This document shows, piece after piece, positions 9,191 through 16,615 of a stretch of 40,215 bases of DNA. The DNA comes from JAPLDB01 sp964356415. Its GTDB lineage: Bacteria > Bacteroidota > Bacteroidia > AKYH767-A > 2013-40CM-41-45. The notes under the pieces were generated by a model. It worked only from the letters and a program-made list of their open reading frames with translations. It had not been told where the DNA came from and ran no database searches. The DNA lies in assembly GCA_964356415.1 (NCBI GenBank), contig CAYHHK010000024.1, positions 1 through 40,215 of the forward strand, read 5' to 3'. The stretch's first letter is position 1. Every line of letters starts with the position of its first letter. Both the position numbers and the translations under genes were made by a program.

Positions 9191-9417
9191 AAAGTGAATT
9201 TAGCCCGCGAATCTAAACCTAAACCCTGATTCAGGAAGTTAATGATACATTAATAGGTAAGTTAATTAATTTAATTCCGTGGTCATTTTTGACCCTTTGA
9301 GATTCCCCATTCACACGCCGGGAACTGCCATTCCCACCCACAAATGTGTCCATTTACCACTTAGAATTGAAGTCCCTTGCCCGGAGGCCTATTATTGCTG
9401 AACACAAAGACAAAACT

Positions 9418-10587
9418 ATGAAGTACATTAACTCATTCATCTACAAACCAGCTAATTATCTTATCTTATTAGCATGCTTTTCTAATATGCTTTTTGCAGG
9501 TTCATTAAGAGCAGAAAGCACTGAAAAGCAGGAAATCAATCTTACATTGAGTGGCATTGACGGAAGCAAAAATTACACTGAGACAGTTTGTCCGGGCTTT
9601 AACCTTTGCTTCGACCTTTTCTCAGGTGCACGGGACAAAAGCAAGCAGCTGACCCTGGTCTATGAAGGCAATCTTCCCGGAAGTTCATTTACAACAAATC
9701 TTGAAAAACAGCCTACAGGCCATCTTTGCTGGACTCCTGAAATAAAAGATGCAAGGGATAATCCATACGAGTTCAGTATATCGGTTTTTGATAGAGAAGA
9801 TCCCTCAATCAGAACAACTTTTAACTACAGCATTACAGTTCCATTGATCAAGGTTGATATTGCAACCATGGATGTAACTTGTTATGGTAACAGCGATGGA
9901 ATTGCAATAGCATCAGCATCCGGTGGAAGCGGAAATTATATCTATCAGTGGGTGGGCCATGAGAACAATTCATCTTCAATTAGTGGATTGGGTGCCGGCG
10001 AAATCACAGTACTGGTCATGGATGATTTCGGCTGCGAAGCAACTGCAAGCAAAAGAATTCTGAGTCCGCAGCCACTTGTACTGGATGCAATATCACAGCA
10101 TGCAACATGCGTCAGTAATGGTGGCCAAGCTGAAGTTCTTGCGACAGGAGGAACAATGCCCTATACATATTCATGGCTTCCCGGAGCTGAAACAAATGAC
10201 AAAATAGAAAACCTGCCTTCAGGAGTTTATACTGCAGTGGTTACAGATGCCAATGGTTGCACTGCATACAAACAGGTAAACATTTCAACAACATTACCCG
10301 ATGAATCAGCAGCTGAAAGAAAAGAAATGGTTGCGGGAGAAAGCAATATGACCAATGTACTGATTTATCCGAATCCTACCAGTGATCACTTTACGGTAAA
10401 AAATATTTCTGAAAGTATGATCAGCGTTGGCATTATCAGCAGTCTGGGACAAGATGTTTACCATACTATCAATGTACCGGCAAATCTGAGCGTAAGCATT
10501 CCCATGGATGACCAGGCTAAAGGAATTTACCTTGTTAAAGTACAACGACAGGCAACCGTCGAAATGGTTCGCCTTGTAAAAGAATAA
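9418..10587 (+). CDS. SprB-repeat surface protein with T9SS sorting domain
   Basis: 389 residues from the ATG at 9418, chosen because it starts a good signal peptide (hydrophobic core LILLACFSNMLFAG, cleavage near residue 34); an upstream in-frame ATG at 9346 would add 24 residues without signal features. Two SprB repeats are visible, starting near residues 154 (CYGNSDG ... GGSGNYIYQW) and 231 (CVSNGGQAEV ... YSWLPG), each ending in a VTDxxGC-like motif. The last ~75 residues (LIYPNPTSDHF ... MVRLVKE) form a T9SS type A domain. SprB repeats occur in gliding adhesins; this short protein is not SprB itself. A terminator follows, so it is not co-transcribed with gldF. Confidence 0.85.
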   Translation: MKYINSFIYKPANYLILLACFSNMLFAGSLRAESTEKQEINLTLSGIDGSKNYTETVCPGFNLCFDLFSGARDKSKQLTLVYEGNLPGSSFTTNLEKQPTGHLCWTPEIKDARDNPYEFSISVFDREDPSIRTTFNYSITVPLIKVDIATMDVTCYGNSDGIAIASASGGSGNYIYQWVGHENNSSSISGLGAGEITVLVMDDFGCEATASKRILSPQPLVLDAISQHATCVSNGGQAEVLATGGTMPYTYSWLPGAETNDKIENLPSGVYTAVVTDANGCTAYKQVNISTTLPDESAAERKEMVAGESNMTNVLIYPNPTSDHFTVKNISESMISVGIISSLGQDVYHTINVPANLSVSIPMDDQAKGIYLVKVQRQATVEMVRLVKE

Positions 10588-10612
10588 TTTAAAGTTTTTT
10601 TTTACATGAAAC

Positions 10613-10643
10613 AAATCCCTCAGCCACCGGCCGGGGGATTTTT
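10613..10643 (+). terminator. Intrinsic terminator after the SprB-repeat gene
   Basis: AAATCCC (10613-10619) pairs with GGGATTT (10635-10641), with an inner GCC/GGC pair, and T's follow. It separates this gene from the gldF unit. Confidence 0.65.
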
Positions 10644-10700
10644 ACTTTTATGCCGTCAATAAGTAATCGGGAATGCAAGTATTTTTATGACTTCATTCGT

Positions 10701-10708
10701 TACTTTTG
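10701..10708 (+). promoter_or_regulatory. Bacteroidota -7 box upstream of gldF
   Basis: TACTTTTG fits TAnnTTTG and lies 19 nt before the GTG start of gldF. No clean TTTG -33 element is visible at the right spacing. Confidence 0.5.
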
Positions 10709-10727
10709 GCCTCCTGACTATTAAATT

Positions 10728-11462
10728 GTGTTTTCACTCCTTCGCAAAGAAATAAATAGCTTTCTCGGTTCTGTTATTGGCTACGTAGTGATTGTGGTAT
10801 TTCTTGCCATTACGGGCCTCTTCGCGTGGATATTGCCTGATACAGATTTTAATATTATTTCCTCGGGCTATGCAACCCTGGATGCTGTTTTTATTCTGGC
10901 GCCGTGGGTTTTTATGTTTCTCATTCCTGCGATCACGATGCGGTCATTTGCCGAAGAAAACAAAACCGGAACCATTGAATTGCTGCTTACAAAACCCCTG
11001 ACCGACTTCCAGATCGTTGCAGCAAAATACTTCGCTGGGATCATCCTCGTTTTGTTCGCCCTCCTACCTACGCTTGTATATTACGGTGTTGTAAACTTCC
11101 TTGGTTCTCCTTCCGGCAATCTCGATCACGGAGGGATCAGCGGTTCTTATATCGGACTATTCCTCCTGGGAAGCGCTTATGTGAGCATCGGGATTTTTTC
11201 TTCCTGCATCTCTAATAACCAGATCATATCCTTCATTCTTGCTGTACTGATCACCTTTATTTTTCATGTGGGGTTTGACTTTCTAAGCAACATCAGTTAC
11301 AATCAGGATCTAAATTACATTCTGTCTCAACTCGGAATGAATGCACATTATTCTTCCTTAAGCAGGGGCGTTATTGACACCAGGGATGCAGTCTATTTCA
11401 TCACGCTAACCGTACTGTTCCTGTCGTCGGCCAGATTCATCCTCGAAAAAAGAAAATGGTAA
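10728..11462 (+). CDS. gldF: Gliding motility ABC transporter permease GldF
   Basis: 244 residues with six membrane segments (about 15-37, 60-80, 103-128, 140-165, 170-195, 215-235), the ABC-2 permease pattern, and the segment RSFAEENKTGTIELLLTKP that is typical of this family. Start is the GTG at 10728. GldF and GldG form the membrane part of a transporter needed for gliding in Flavobacterium; GldA is the ATPase. No gldA-like ATPase gene lies in this window. The next gene, gldG, overlaps by seven bases, so the two are translationally coupled. Confidence 0.93.
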   Translation: MFSLLRKEINSFLGSVIGYVVIVVFLAITGLFAWILPDTDFNIISSGYATLDAVFILAPWVFMFLIPAITMRSFAEENKTGTIELLLTKPLTDFQIVAAKYFAGIILVLFALLPTLVYYGVVNFLGSPSGNLDHGGISGSYIGLFLLGSAYVSIGIFSSCISNNQIISFILAVLITFIFHVGFDFLSNISYNQDLNYILSQLGMNAHYSSLSRGVIDTRDAVYFITLTVLFLSSARFILEKRKW

Positions 11463-13174
11463 CCGGGATGGAAGAAACAAAACAAATAAAATCACCCGGC
11501 CGTTCTGCAAGGATGCAGAGCATCATCCGCTTTGTGCTGATGGTCCTTATGCTGGTATCTGCCAATATCATTTCCGCTTTTGTATTTTCAAGGTTCGACC
11601 TCACCGCTGAAAAAAGATATTCCCTCTCTCCCACCACCATCGATGCACTGAAAGAGATGAATGACGTGATGTATGTAAAGATCTATCTTGACGGGGACCT
11701 GCCGCCTGCTTTCAAACGATTGCGCAATAGTGCAAAGGAATTGCTCGACGAATTCAGGGTTTATGCCAGAGACAATATAGAATATGAGTTTATAGATCCT
11801 TCCGCCAGTTCGGTAAAAAAAGAACGGGATGACCTTTATAAACAGCTTTACAAGAAGGGATTGCAGCCAACGAATCTTGAAGAAAGAATCAAAGGATCTT
11901 CTTCTCAAAAAGTGATTTGGCCCGGTGCAATAATAAATTTTCATGGCAGGGAAGCTCCGATCACTTTTCTGAATACAAAAATCGGCAACGGACCCGAAGA
12001 GAACATCAACCGTTCTGTAGAAGGTCTCGAGTATGAATTCATGAATGCACTACGGATTTTCGGAACCGGCATTCGTCCGAAAGTAGGATTCCTGCAAGGA
12101 CAGGGTGAACTTGGCACCATGTACGTGAGTGATGCAGCGCGCGCTTTGTCTGATTATTATGAAGTTGATACAGTAAAAATAGACGGTCAGTTGAATGCGC
12201 TGAAACCATTCAAGGCAATTATCATCGCAAAGCCTGATTCTGTATTCTCCGAAAAAGACAAATTCGTTATTGATCAGTTTATCATGAATGGAGGAAGGGT
12301 GCTCTGGCTTATGGAGACCATGCAGATGAACATGGACAGCCTTCAGGCAGCAGAAAGCAGCATTGCCATTGCCAAAGATATCAACATCCTGGACCAGCTA
12401 TTCCGGTATGGTGTGCGTGTAAACGATGACCTTGCCATGGACATGCAGGCAGCTCCGATACCGCTTGTTACAGGAATGGTGGGCAATCAGCCACAGCAGT
12501 CTTTGTTTCCATGGTACTTTTTTCCTTTACTGAACCCTACGTCAAATCACCCCATCGTTCATAACCTCAATGCTATCAAGTGTGAATTCACGAGCACAAT
12601 GGACACAGTTGAAGCACCGGGAATTACAAAGACTATTTTGCTTTCCACTTCTAAATTTTCCAAAAGTATTTTATCACCTGTAAGGGTGAGCCTCAATATT
12701 CTCAAAGAAGACCCGGATCCTGCCTATTTCTCACAGCAATATTTGCCTGTAGCCGTTTTACTGGAAGGTAAATTCGAATCGGTATTCCGAAACAGGGTTC
12801 CGGCAGAAATTCTGAACATTAAAGAAATTGCCTTTATTGACGCTGGCATTGCAAATAAAATGATCGTTATTTCCGACGGTGACATGATTGGCAATTATGT
12901 AAGCAAAAAAGGAAACATTTATCCGTTGGGTTATGACCGTTTCACCCAACAGACTTACGGTAACAGAAATTTTATTTTGAATTGCGTGGATTACCTTTGT
13001 GATAATGAAAACATTGTTTCTCTTCGCGGAAAAGAATTCAAGATCAGGTTACTTGATCCGGCCAAAGCGGAAAGAAAAATATTTGGTTGGATGGCCATGC
13101 TGATTCCGATCGTTTTGGTTCTGCTCTACGGCATTATTCATTTTTATTTTAGAAGAAGAAAGTATGCTTCCTGA
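11456..13174 (+). CDS. gldG: Gliding motility ABC transporter component GldG
   Basis: 572 residues. One N-terminal membrane segment (about 23-45), a large extracytoplasmic domain of the ABC-type uncharacterised transport family (FDLTAEKRYSLSPTT, then GFLQGQGELG and an IIAKPDSVFSEKDK stretch), and a C-terminal membrane segment (about 545-565) followed by FRRRK. This is the usual GldG layout. It overlaps the 3' end of gldF (ATG at 11456; an alternative ATG at 11468 lies just after the gldF stop). It works with GldF in gliding. The DUF4340 gene and dnaN follow on the same strand. Confidence 0.93.
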   Translation: MVTGMEETKQIKSPGRSARMQSIIRFVLMVLMLVSANIISAFVFSRFDLTAEKRYSLSPTTIDALKEMNDVMYVKIYLDGDLPPAFKRLRNSAKELLDEFRVYARDNIEYEFIDPSASSVKKERDDLYKQLYKKGLQPTNLEERIKGSSSQKVIWPGAIINFHGREAPITFLNTKIGNGPEENINRSVEGLEYEFMNALRIFGTGIRPKVGFLQGQGELGTMYVSDAARALSDYYEVDTVKIDGQLNALKPFKAIIIAKPDSVFSEKDKFVIDQFIMNGGRVLWLMETMQMNMDSLQAAESSIAIAKDINILDQLFRYGVRVNDDLAMDMQAAPIPLVTGMVGNQPQQSLFPWYFFPLLNPTSNHPIVHNLNAIKCEFTSTMDTVEAPGITKTILLSTSKFSKSILSPVRVSLNILKEDPDPAYFSQQYLPVAVLLEGKFESVFRNRVPAEILNIKEIAFIDAGIANKMIVISDGDMIGNYVSKKGNIYPLGYDRFTQQTYGNRNFILNCVDYLCDNENIVSLRGKEFKIRLLDPAKAERKIFGWMAMLIPIVLVLLYGIIHFYFRRRKYAS

Positions 13175-13288
13175 TATTAAACAAACAGGCATATTAGAAA
13201 ACAAGCATTCACACAGAACTTAAGGGACACAAACTTTCAAAATGTTGCATCCACCTCACGATTGCGAAAAAGTTATTAGATTTTACAA

Positions 13289-14335
13289 ATGATGAAAAAC
13301 ATCCGTATCAATTTCCTTATTGCAATATTGCTCGTTGGTGGCGCATCTTATTTCATTTTCAGAAATAATTTCAGCACAGTGCGTAAAGAAGACAGGGACT
13401 TTGCAATCGAAGATACTGCTGCAGTAACAAAAATATTTCTTGCAGACAAGAACAATCATTCTGCTACACTGGAAAGGACTGAAACAGGACTATGGATATT
13501 GAATGGCAAAGAGAAAACCCGTCAGCAGGGTGTTGACCTTATCCTGGATTGTCTGAAGAAAATCCGTGTGCAATCAAGGGTTCCGAAAAACACATACAAT
13601 ACTGTTGTAAAAGAACTTTCAACAACAGGTATCAAAATGGAAGTCTACCTGAATAAAGAAGACAAGCCATTTAAAGTTTATTTTATCGGAGGGTCAACAC
13701 AGGATGTACTTGGAACTTATATGATGCTGGAGAATTCCACCGTACCTTTTGTTACAGAAGTACCGGGATTTACCGGTTACCTTACTCCCCGCTTCTCCCC
13801 TGTTGAGCGCGACTGGCTGATTCATGAAATGTTCAACCTCACGCCGGATGAAATAAAAAGCGTTTCTATAGAATATGCAAATCAGCCTGAAAAATCTTTC
13901 ATGCTTGAACGAACCGGAAATGCATACCGCGTTACATCCTTGTACACATATGAAGAAATAAAATCTCCGGACACAATTCGTATATCAAATTACCTTGGAG
14001 GATTCCGCGAACTCAATTTTGAAACATGGGACAGGTTTCTGGATGACAAGCAAACGGATTCTTTGAGGGCTCAACCACCAGTGAGTATCCTTACTGTGGT
14101 TGACAATAAAGGGTCTAAAACTACTGTGCCGATGTACCTTAAGCCGGTTACTGCTTCTTCATTAGCACAAACTGATTCTACCGGAAAGGATTTAAAATAT
14201 GACATTGACAGGATGTATGCATTTATTAACGGAGGGCAGCAACTTGTTACAATTCAGTATTTTGTCTTTAACAAGATTTTTGCAGACATCGGTGATTTTG
14301 ACCTGAATTCTCCCAGCCGAAAGCTGCGTCAGTAA
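13289..14335 (+). CDS. DUF4340 domain protein
   Basis: 348 residues. A single N-terminal membrane segment (about residues 8-24) is followed by a repeated beta-rich extracytoplasmic region; VTKIFLADKNNHSATLERTE with GLWILNG is the DUF4340 signature. Either ATG of the tandem ATGATG at 13289/13292 could start it. DUF4340 proteins are often encoded next to GldG-like ABC components, and this position 114 bp behind gldG suggests a partner in the same envelope transporter; that is inference. No biochemical function is established. Confidence 0.85.
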   Translation: MMKNIRINFLIAILLVGGASYFIFRNNFSTVRKEDRDFAIEDTAAVTKIFLADKNNHSATLERTETGLWILNGKEKTRQQGVDLILDCLKKIRVQSRVPKNTYNTVVKELSTTGIKMEVYLNKEDKPFKVYFIGGSTQDVLGTYMMLENSTVPFVTEVPGFTGYLTPRFSPVERDWLIHEMFNLTPDEIKSVSIEYANQPEKSFMLERTGNAYRVTSLYTYEEIKSPDTIRISNYLGGFRELNFETWDRFLDDKQTDSLRAQPPVSILTVVDNKGSKTTVPMYLKPVTASSLAQTDSTGKDLKYDIDRMYAFINGGQQLVTIQYFVFNKIFADIGDFDLNSPSRKLRQ

Positions 14336-14455
14336 AGTGTAATACCTTATTTTCATAACCCGGAACAGTTCAAAAATAAACCTTTCAAACCGCCTTTTGT
14401 CCCGAAGTTCTTAGTAAACTTGCGTCCTCGTAAAACTTACCGTCATCATGAAATG

Positions 14456-14486
14456 CCTTTGTTGACTAATCCTTCCTCAACAAAGG
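14456..14486 (+). other. Perfect inverted repeat in the dnaN leader
   Basis: CCTTTGTTGA (14456-14465) and TCAACAAAGG (14477-14486) form a perfect ten-pair stem with an 11-nt loop, 43 bp before the dnaN ATG. No T-tract follows, so it is not a normal terminator. A five-codon frame (MKCLC, 14448-14465) ends in the left arm. Confidence 0.55.
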
Positions 14487-14528
14487 ATTATAAAGGCGTT
14501 CCATCTGAAAATTTAAAACAATTTGCAC

Positions 14529-15653
14529 ATGAAATTCATAGTATCAAGTTCTGCTCTGCTCCGCCAGTTGCTTACGCTCAGTGGCGTTCTTAACACCAGC
14601 AACCCGTTGCCCATTCTGGATAATTTTTTATTTATTATTGAAAAGGGCACACTGACCATCTCAGCGTCAGATCTGGAAACAACGATGATCACGCACATAC
14701 CCGTTGAATCTAAGGCCAATGGAAAAGTAGCAGTGCAGGCAAAGATCTTACTTGACACACTCAAAACATTCCCGGAGCAACCACTCACATTTTCCATTGA
14801 CGAGAAGACCCACCAGGTAGAGATCTCCTCTGACTATGGCAAGTACAAACTCAGCGGTTTTGATGCCAATGAATTTCCAAAGATGCCTGTCGCTTCTGAT
14901 ACTTTCACACTGAGTGTAAGTTCACAAACGATGCTCCAGGCCATCAGCAAAACCATTTTTGCCACCGGCAATGATGAACTTCGTCCGGTAATGTCTGGTG
15001 TATTTTGTCAGCTTAGCAAGGATGATATCACATTTGTTGCCACGGATGCACACAAACTAGTCAGATACAAACGGGGAGATGCAAAATCGAACAATGAAGC
15101 TGCTTTTATCCTTCCCAAAAAGCCGTTGACTCTTTTGAAAAATATTTTAACAAATACCGAAAACGAGATCAAGATCAGGTACAATAACACCAATGCTTTT
15201 TTTGAAGTAGACAATACAACGCTCATCTGCCGCCTGATTGATGGCCGATATCCTAATTATGAAGCCGTTATTCCAGTTGACAATCCAAATAAGCTAACGA
15301 TCGACCGTCAGCAGTTTCTGAATGCCATCAGGCGCGTTGGAATTTTCTCCAGCAAGACAACGCATCAGGTAAAACTGAAAATTACAGGCAGTGAATTGCA
15401 ACTGAACGCCGAAGATGTTGACTTCAGCAATGAAGCGTCAGAGCGTCTAACCTGCCAGTATAGCGGAGAGGACATGGAGATCGGGTTCAACGTTCGTTTT
15501 CTGGCCGATATGTTGAGCAACCTTGACAGCACCGATGTAACCATTGAAATGAGCGCACCAAACCGTGCAGGCATAATTACTCCCTCAGTTGAAGGCAGGA
15601 AGATCAACGAAGATATATTAATGCTTGTGATGCCGGTGATGCTGAATAGCTGA
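14529..15653 (+). CDS. dnaN: DNA polymerase III beta subunit (sliding clamp)
   Basis: 374 residues, the normal size of the clamp (three repeated domains of about 120 residues). The start MKFIVSSSALLRQL at 14529 is typical; a TTG six bases upstream is also in frame but unlikely. Recognisable family segments include LPILDNFLF, DLETTM, ELRPVMSGVF, FVATDAHKLVRY and DGRYPNYEAVIP, and the tail ends in MLVMPVMLNS, where the family has the M-P-[MV]-R/L motif of the C-terminal clamp edge. It forms a ring dimer around DNA that holds polymerases and repair enzymes. A gldG/dnaN neighbourhood is known in Bacteroidota. A good terminator follows. Confidence 0.97.
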   Translation: MKFIVSSSALLRQLLTLSGVLNTSNPLPILDNFLFIIEKGTLTISASDLETTMITHIPVESKANGKVAVQAKILLDTLKTFPEQPLTFSIDEKTHQVEISSDYGKYKLSGFDANEFPKMPVASDTFTLSVSSQTMLQAISKTIFATGNDELRPVMSGVFCQLSKDDITFVATDAHKLVRYKRGDAKSNNEAAFILPKKPLTLLKNILTNTENEIKIRYNNTNAFFEVDNTTLICRLIDGRYPNYEAVIPVDNPNKLTIDRQQFLNAIRRVGIFSSKTTHQVKLKITGSELQLNAEDVDFSNEASERLTCQYSGEDMEIGFNVRFLADMLSNLDSTDVTIEMSAPNRAGIITPSVEGRKINEDILMLVMPVMLNS

Positions 15654-15680
15654 GTAAAATATCTCTAAAATAGTAACAGG

Positions 15681-15713
15681 AACGGCAGGTTGGAAACAAC
15701 TTGTCGTTTTTTT
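15681..15713 (+). terminator. Intrinsic terminator of dnaN
   Basis: AACGGCAGGTTG (15681-15692) pairs over 12 positions with CAACTTGTCGTT (two G-U pairs), capped by a GAAA tetraloop and followed by a T-run to 15713. It is 28 bp past the dnaN stop. Confidence 0.9.
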
Positions 15714-15816
15714 GTGAGAAGATGAACTGAGACAGAAAGTTTTATAGTTGTCGAGAAAATATCTTGAAAGCGTCACAATTGCCGAAGGAAAATTCAGGAA
15801 TGAGTACATTCATTAG

Positions 15817-15845
15817 CCCCGTCTGGCCTCAGACTAGACTAGGGG
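15817..15845. repeat. Small palindromic structure left of the REP-RAYT unit
   Basis: GTCTG (15821-15825) and CAGAC (15830-15834) make a tight hairpin, flanked by CCCC (15817-15820) and GGGG (15842-15845). It resembles CCCCGTCT-type palindromes of other Bacteroidota spacers and may mark the outer edge of the repeat unit. Confidence 0.35.
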
Positions 15846-15905
15846 CAGTGCTTGCCATTGTATTGGCTTTAGCCGTGACTTCCTGAATCCGCTGAGTTCA
15901 ATCAA

Positions 15906-16000
15906 GGCTAAAGCCCAATTCAATTACCTTCATAATCCCCCGGCATAAATGCCGGGGTTACTCAAGGTCAATCATCGTAGCTAACCCTGACTCTTGAACC
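15906..16000 (+). repeat. REP-like element, left copy
   Basis: It starts GGCTAAAGCCC (15906-15916) and contains a perfect nine-pair hairpin CCCCGGCAT/ATGCCGGGG with a two-base loop (15938-15957), then a GGTTACTCAA and TGACTCTTGAAC tail. The right copy at 16446-16540 has the same parts in the same order. An inverted copy of its head, GGCTTTAGCC, lies at 15865-15874. Its last 20 bases overlap the end of the transposase reading frame. Confidence 0.8.
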
Positions 16001-16412
16001 CATATGACCGAATGAACTTATTATATTCTTCATCAAAAGTCGTTTTACTATGATGCTCCTCCTGATTCCGGATGTATGTTCTCACTTTAGGAATTTACGA
16101 CTCGCTAACTGAAGCAGCAAAGTATTCATCCGCCCATTCAAATTTTGCTTTGAATATTTTTTCTTTGTTTATCCAATGAGAAGATTCTCCCTTCATCAGG
16201 TTCATTGCTTTCGAGAGAGCCATGTCTGCGTTCAAACCGAACAAGCAATGGATGTGTTCAGGCTGACCATTAATAATATCTATGTAAATTTCTTTTGTCT
16301 TTGCATTCTCCCGTATGTGGTCGAGAATAATTTTCATCGCAGGTTTATTTATTATTCGCTCTCTGTTTTTCGTACCCCATACTGCATGAATCATAACTTT
16401 GACGTAAGCCAT
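15981..16412 (-). pseudogene. RAYT/IS200-type Y1 transposase with an internal stop
   Basis: From MAYVKVMIHAVWGTKNRE (ATG at 16412; another at 16430) the frame codes for a Y1 transposase of the REP-associated (RAYT/TnpA) type. His53 and His55 in QPEHIHCLFGL form the HUH metal site. After FAASVSES a TAA (16095-16097) stops translation at codon 106, but the same frame continues without a shift: IPKVRTYIRNQEEHH and so on to a TAG at 15981-15983. The continuation carries Tyr113 in YIRNQ, the expected catalytic tyrosine. A single CAA-to-TAA change is the simplest explanation, since Gln commonly stands there. The truncated product should be inactive unless the stop is read through or the base is an assembly error. 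Confidence 0.85.
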
Positions 16413-16445
16413 AGTGTTTGTCTTTTGCAAAGAAAAAGTATTCAG

Positions 16446-16540
16446 GGCTAAAGCCCAAAAACCTTCGCTTAATAGTCCCCGCCATGAATGGCGGGGTTAT
16501 TCGAACACAACCATAATAGTTAACCTGACTCCTGGAACAG
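16446..16540 (+). repeat. REP-like element, right copy
   Basis: GGGCTAAAGCCC (16445-16456), a perfect nine-pair hairpin CCCCGCCAT/ATGGCGGGG with a two-base loop (16477-16496), then GGTTATTCGAA and TGACTCCTGGAAC. It is in direct orientation to the left copy and lies upstream of the transposase and just before the uvrA promoter. Confidence 0.8.
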
Positions 16541-16587
16541 TTCTTTTCTTATGACATGGTTAGGGTACTAACTGCGTACCTTATTCT

Positions 16588-16595
16588 TACCTTTG
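16588..16595 (+). promoter_or_regulatory. uvrA -7 box
   Basis: TACCTTTG fits TAnnTTTG and lies 20 nt before the ATG at 16616. It falls inside the longest possible frame (from ATG 16556), which supports the downstream start. Confidence 0.55.
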
Positions 16596-16615
16596 CAAAT
16601 TCCCAAATTTCAAGA

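Noticed and set aside
15906..16540. An intact insertion sequence with target duplications
   Set aside because: The flanking repeats are direct REP-type units and no short target duplication is visible, so it fits REP-RAYT rather than a classic insertion sequence.
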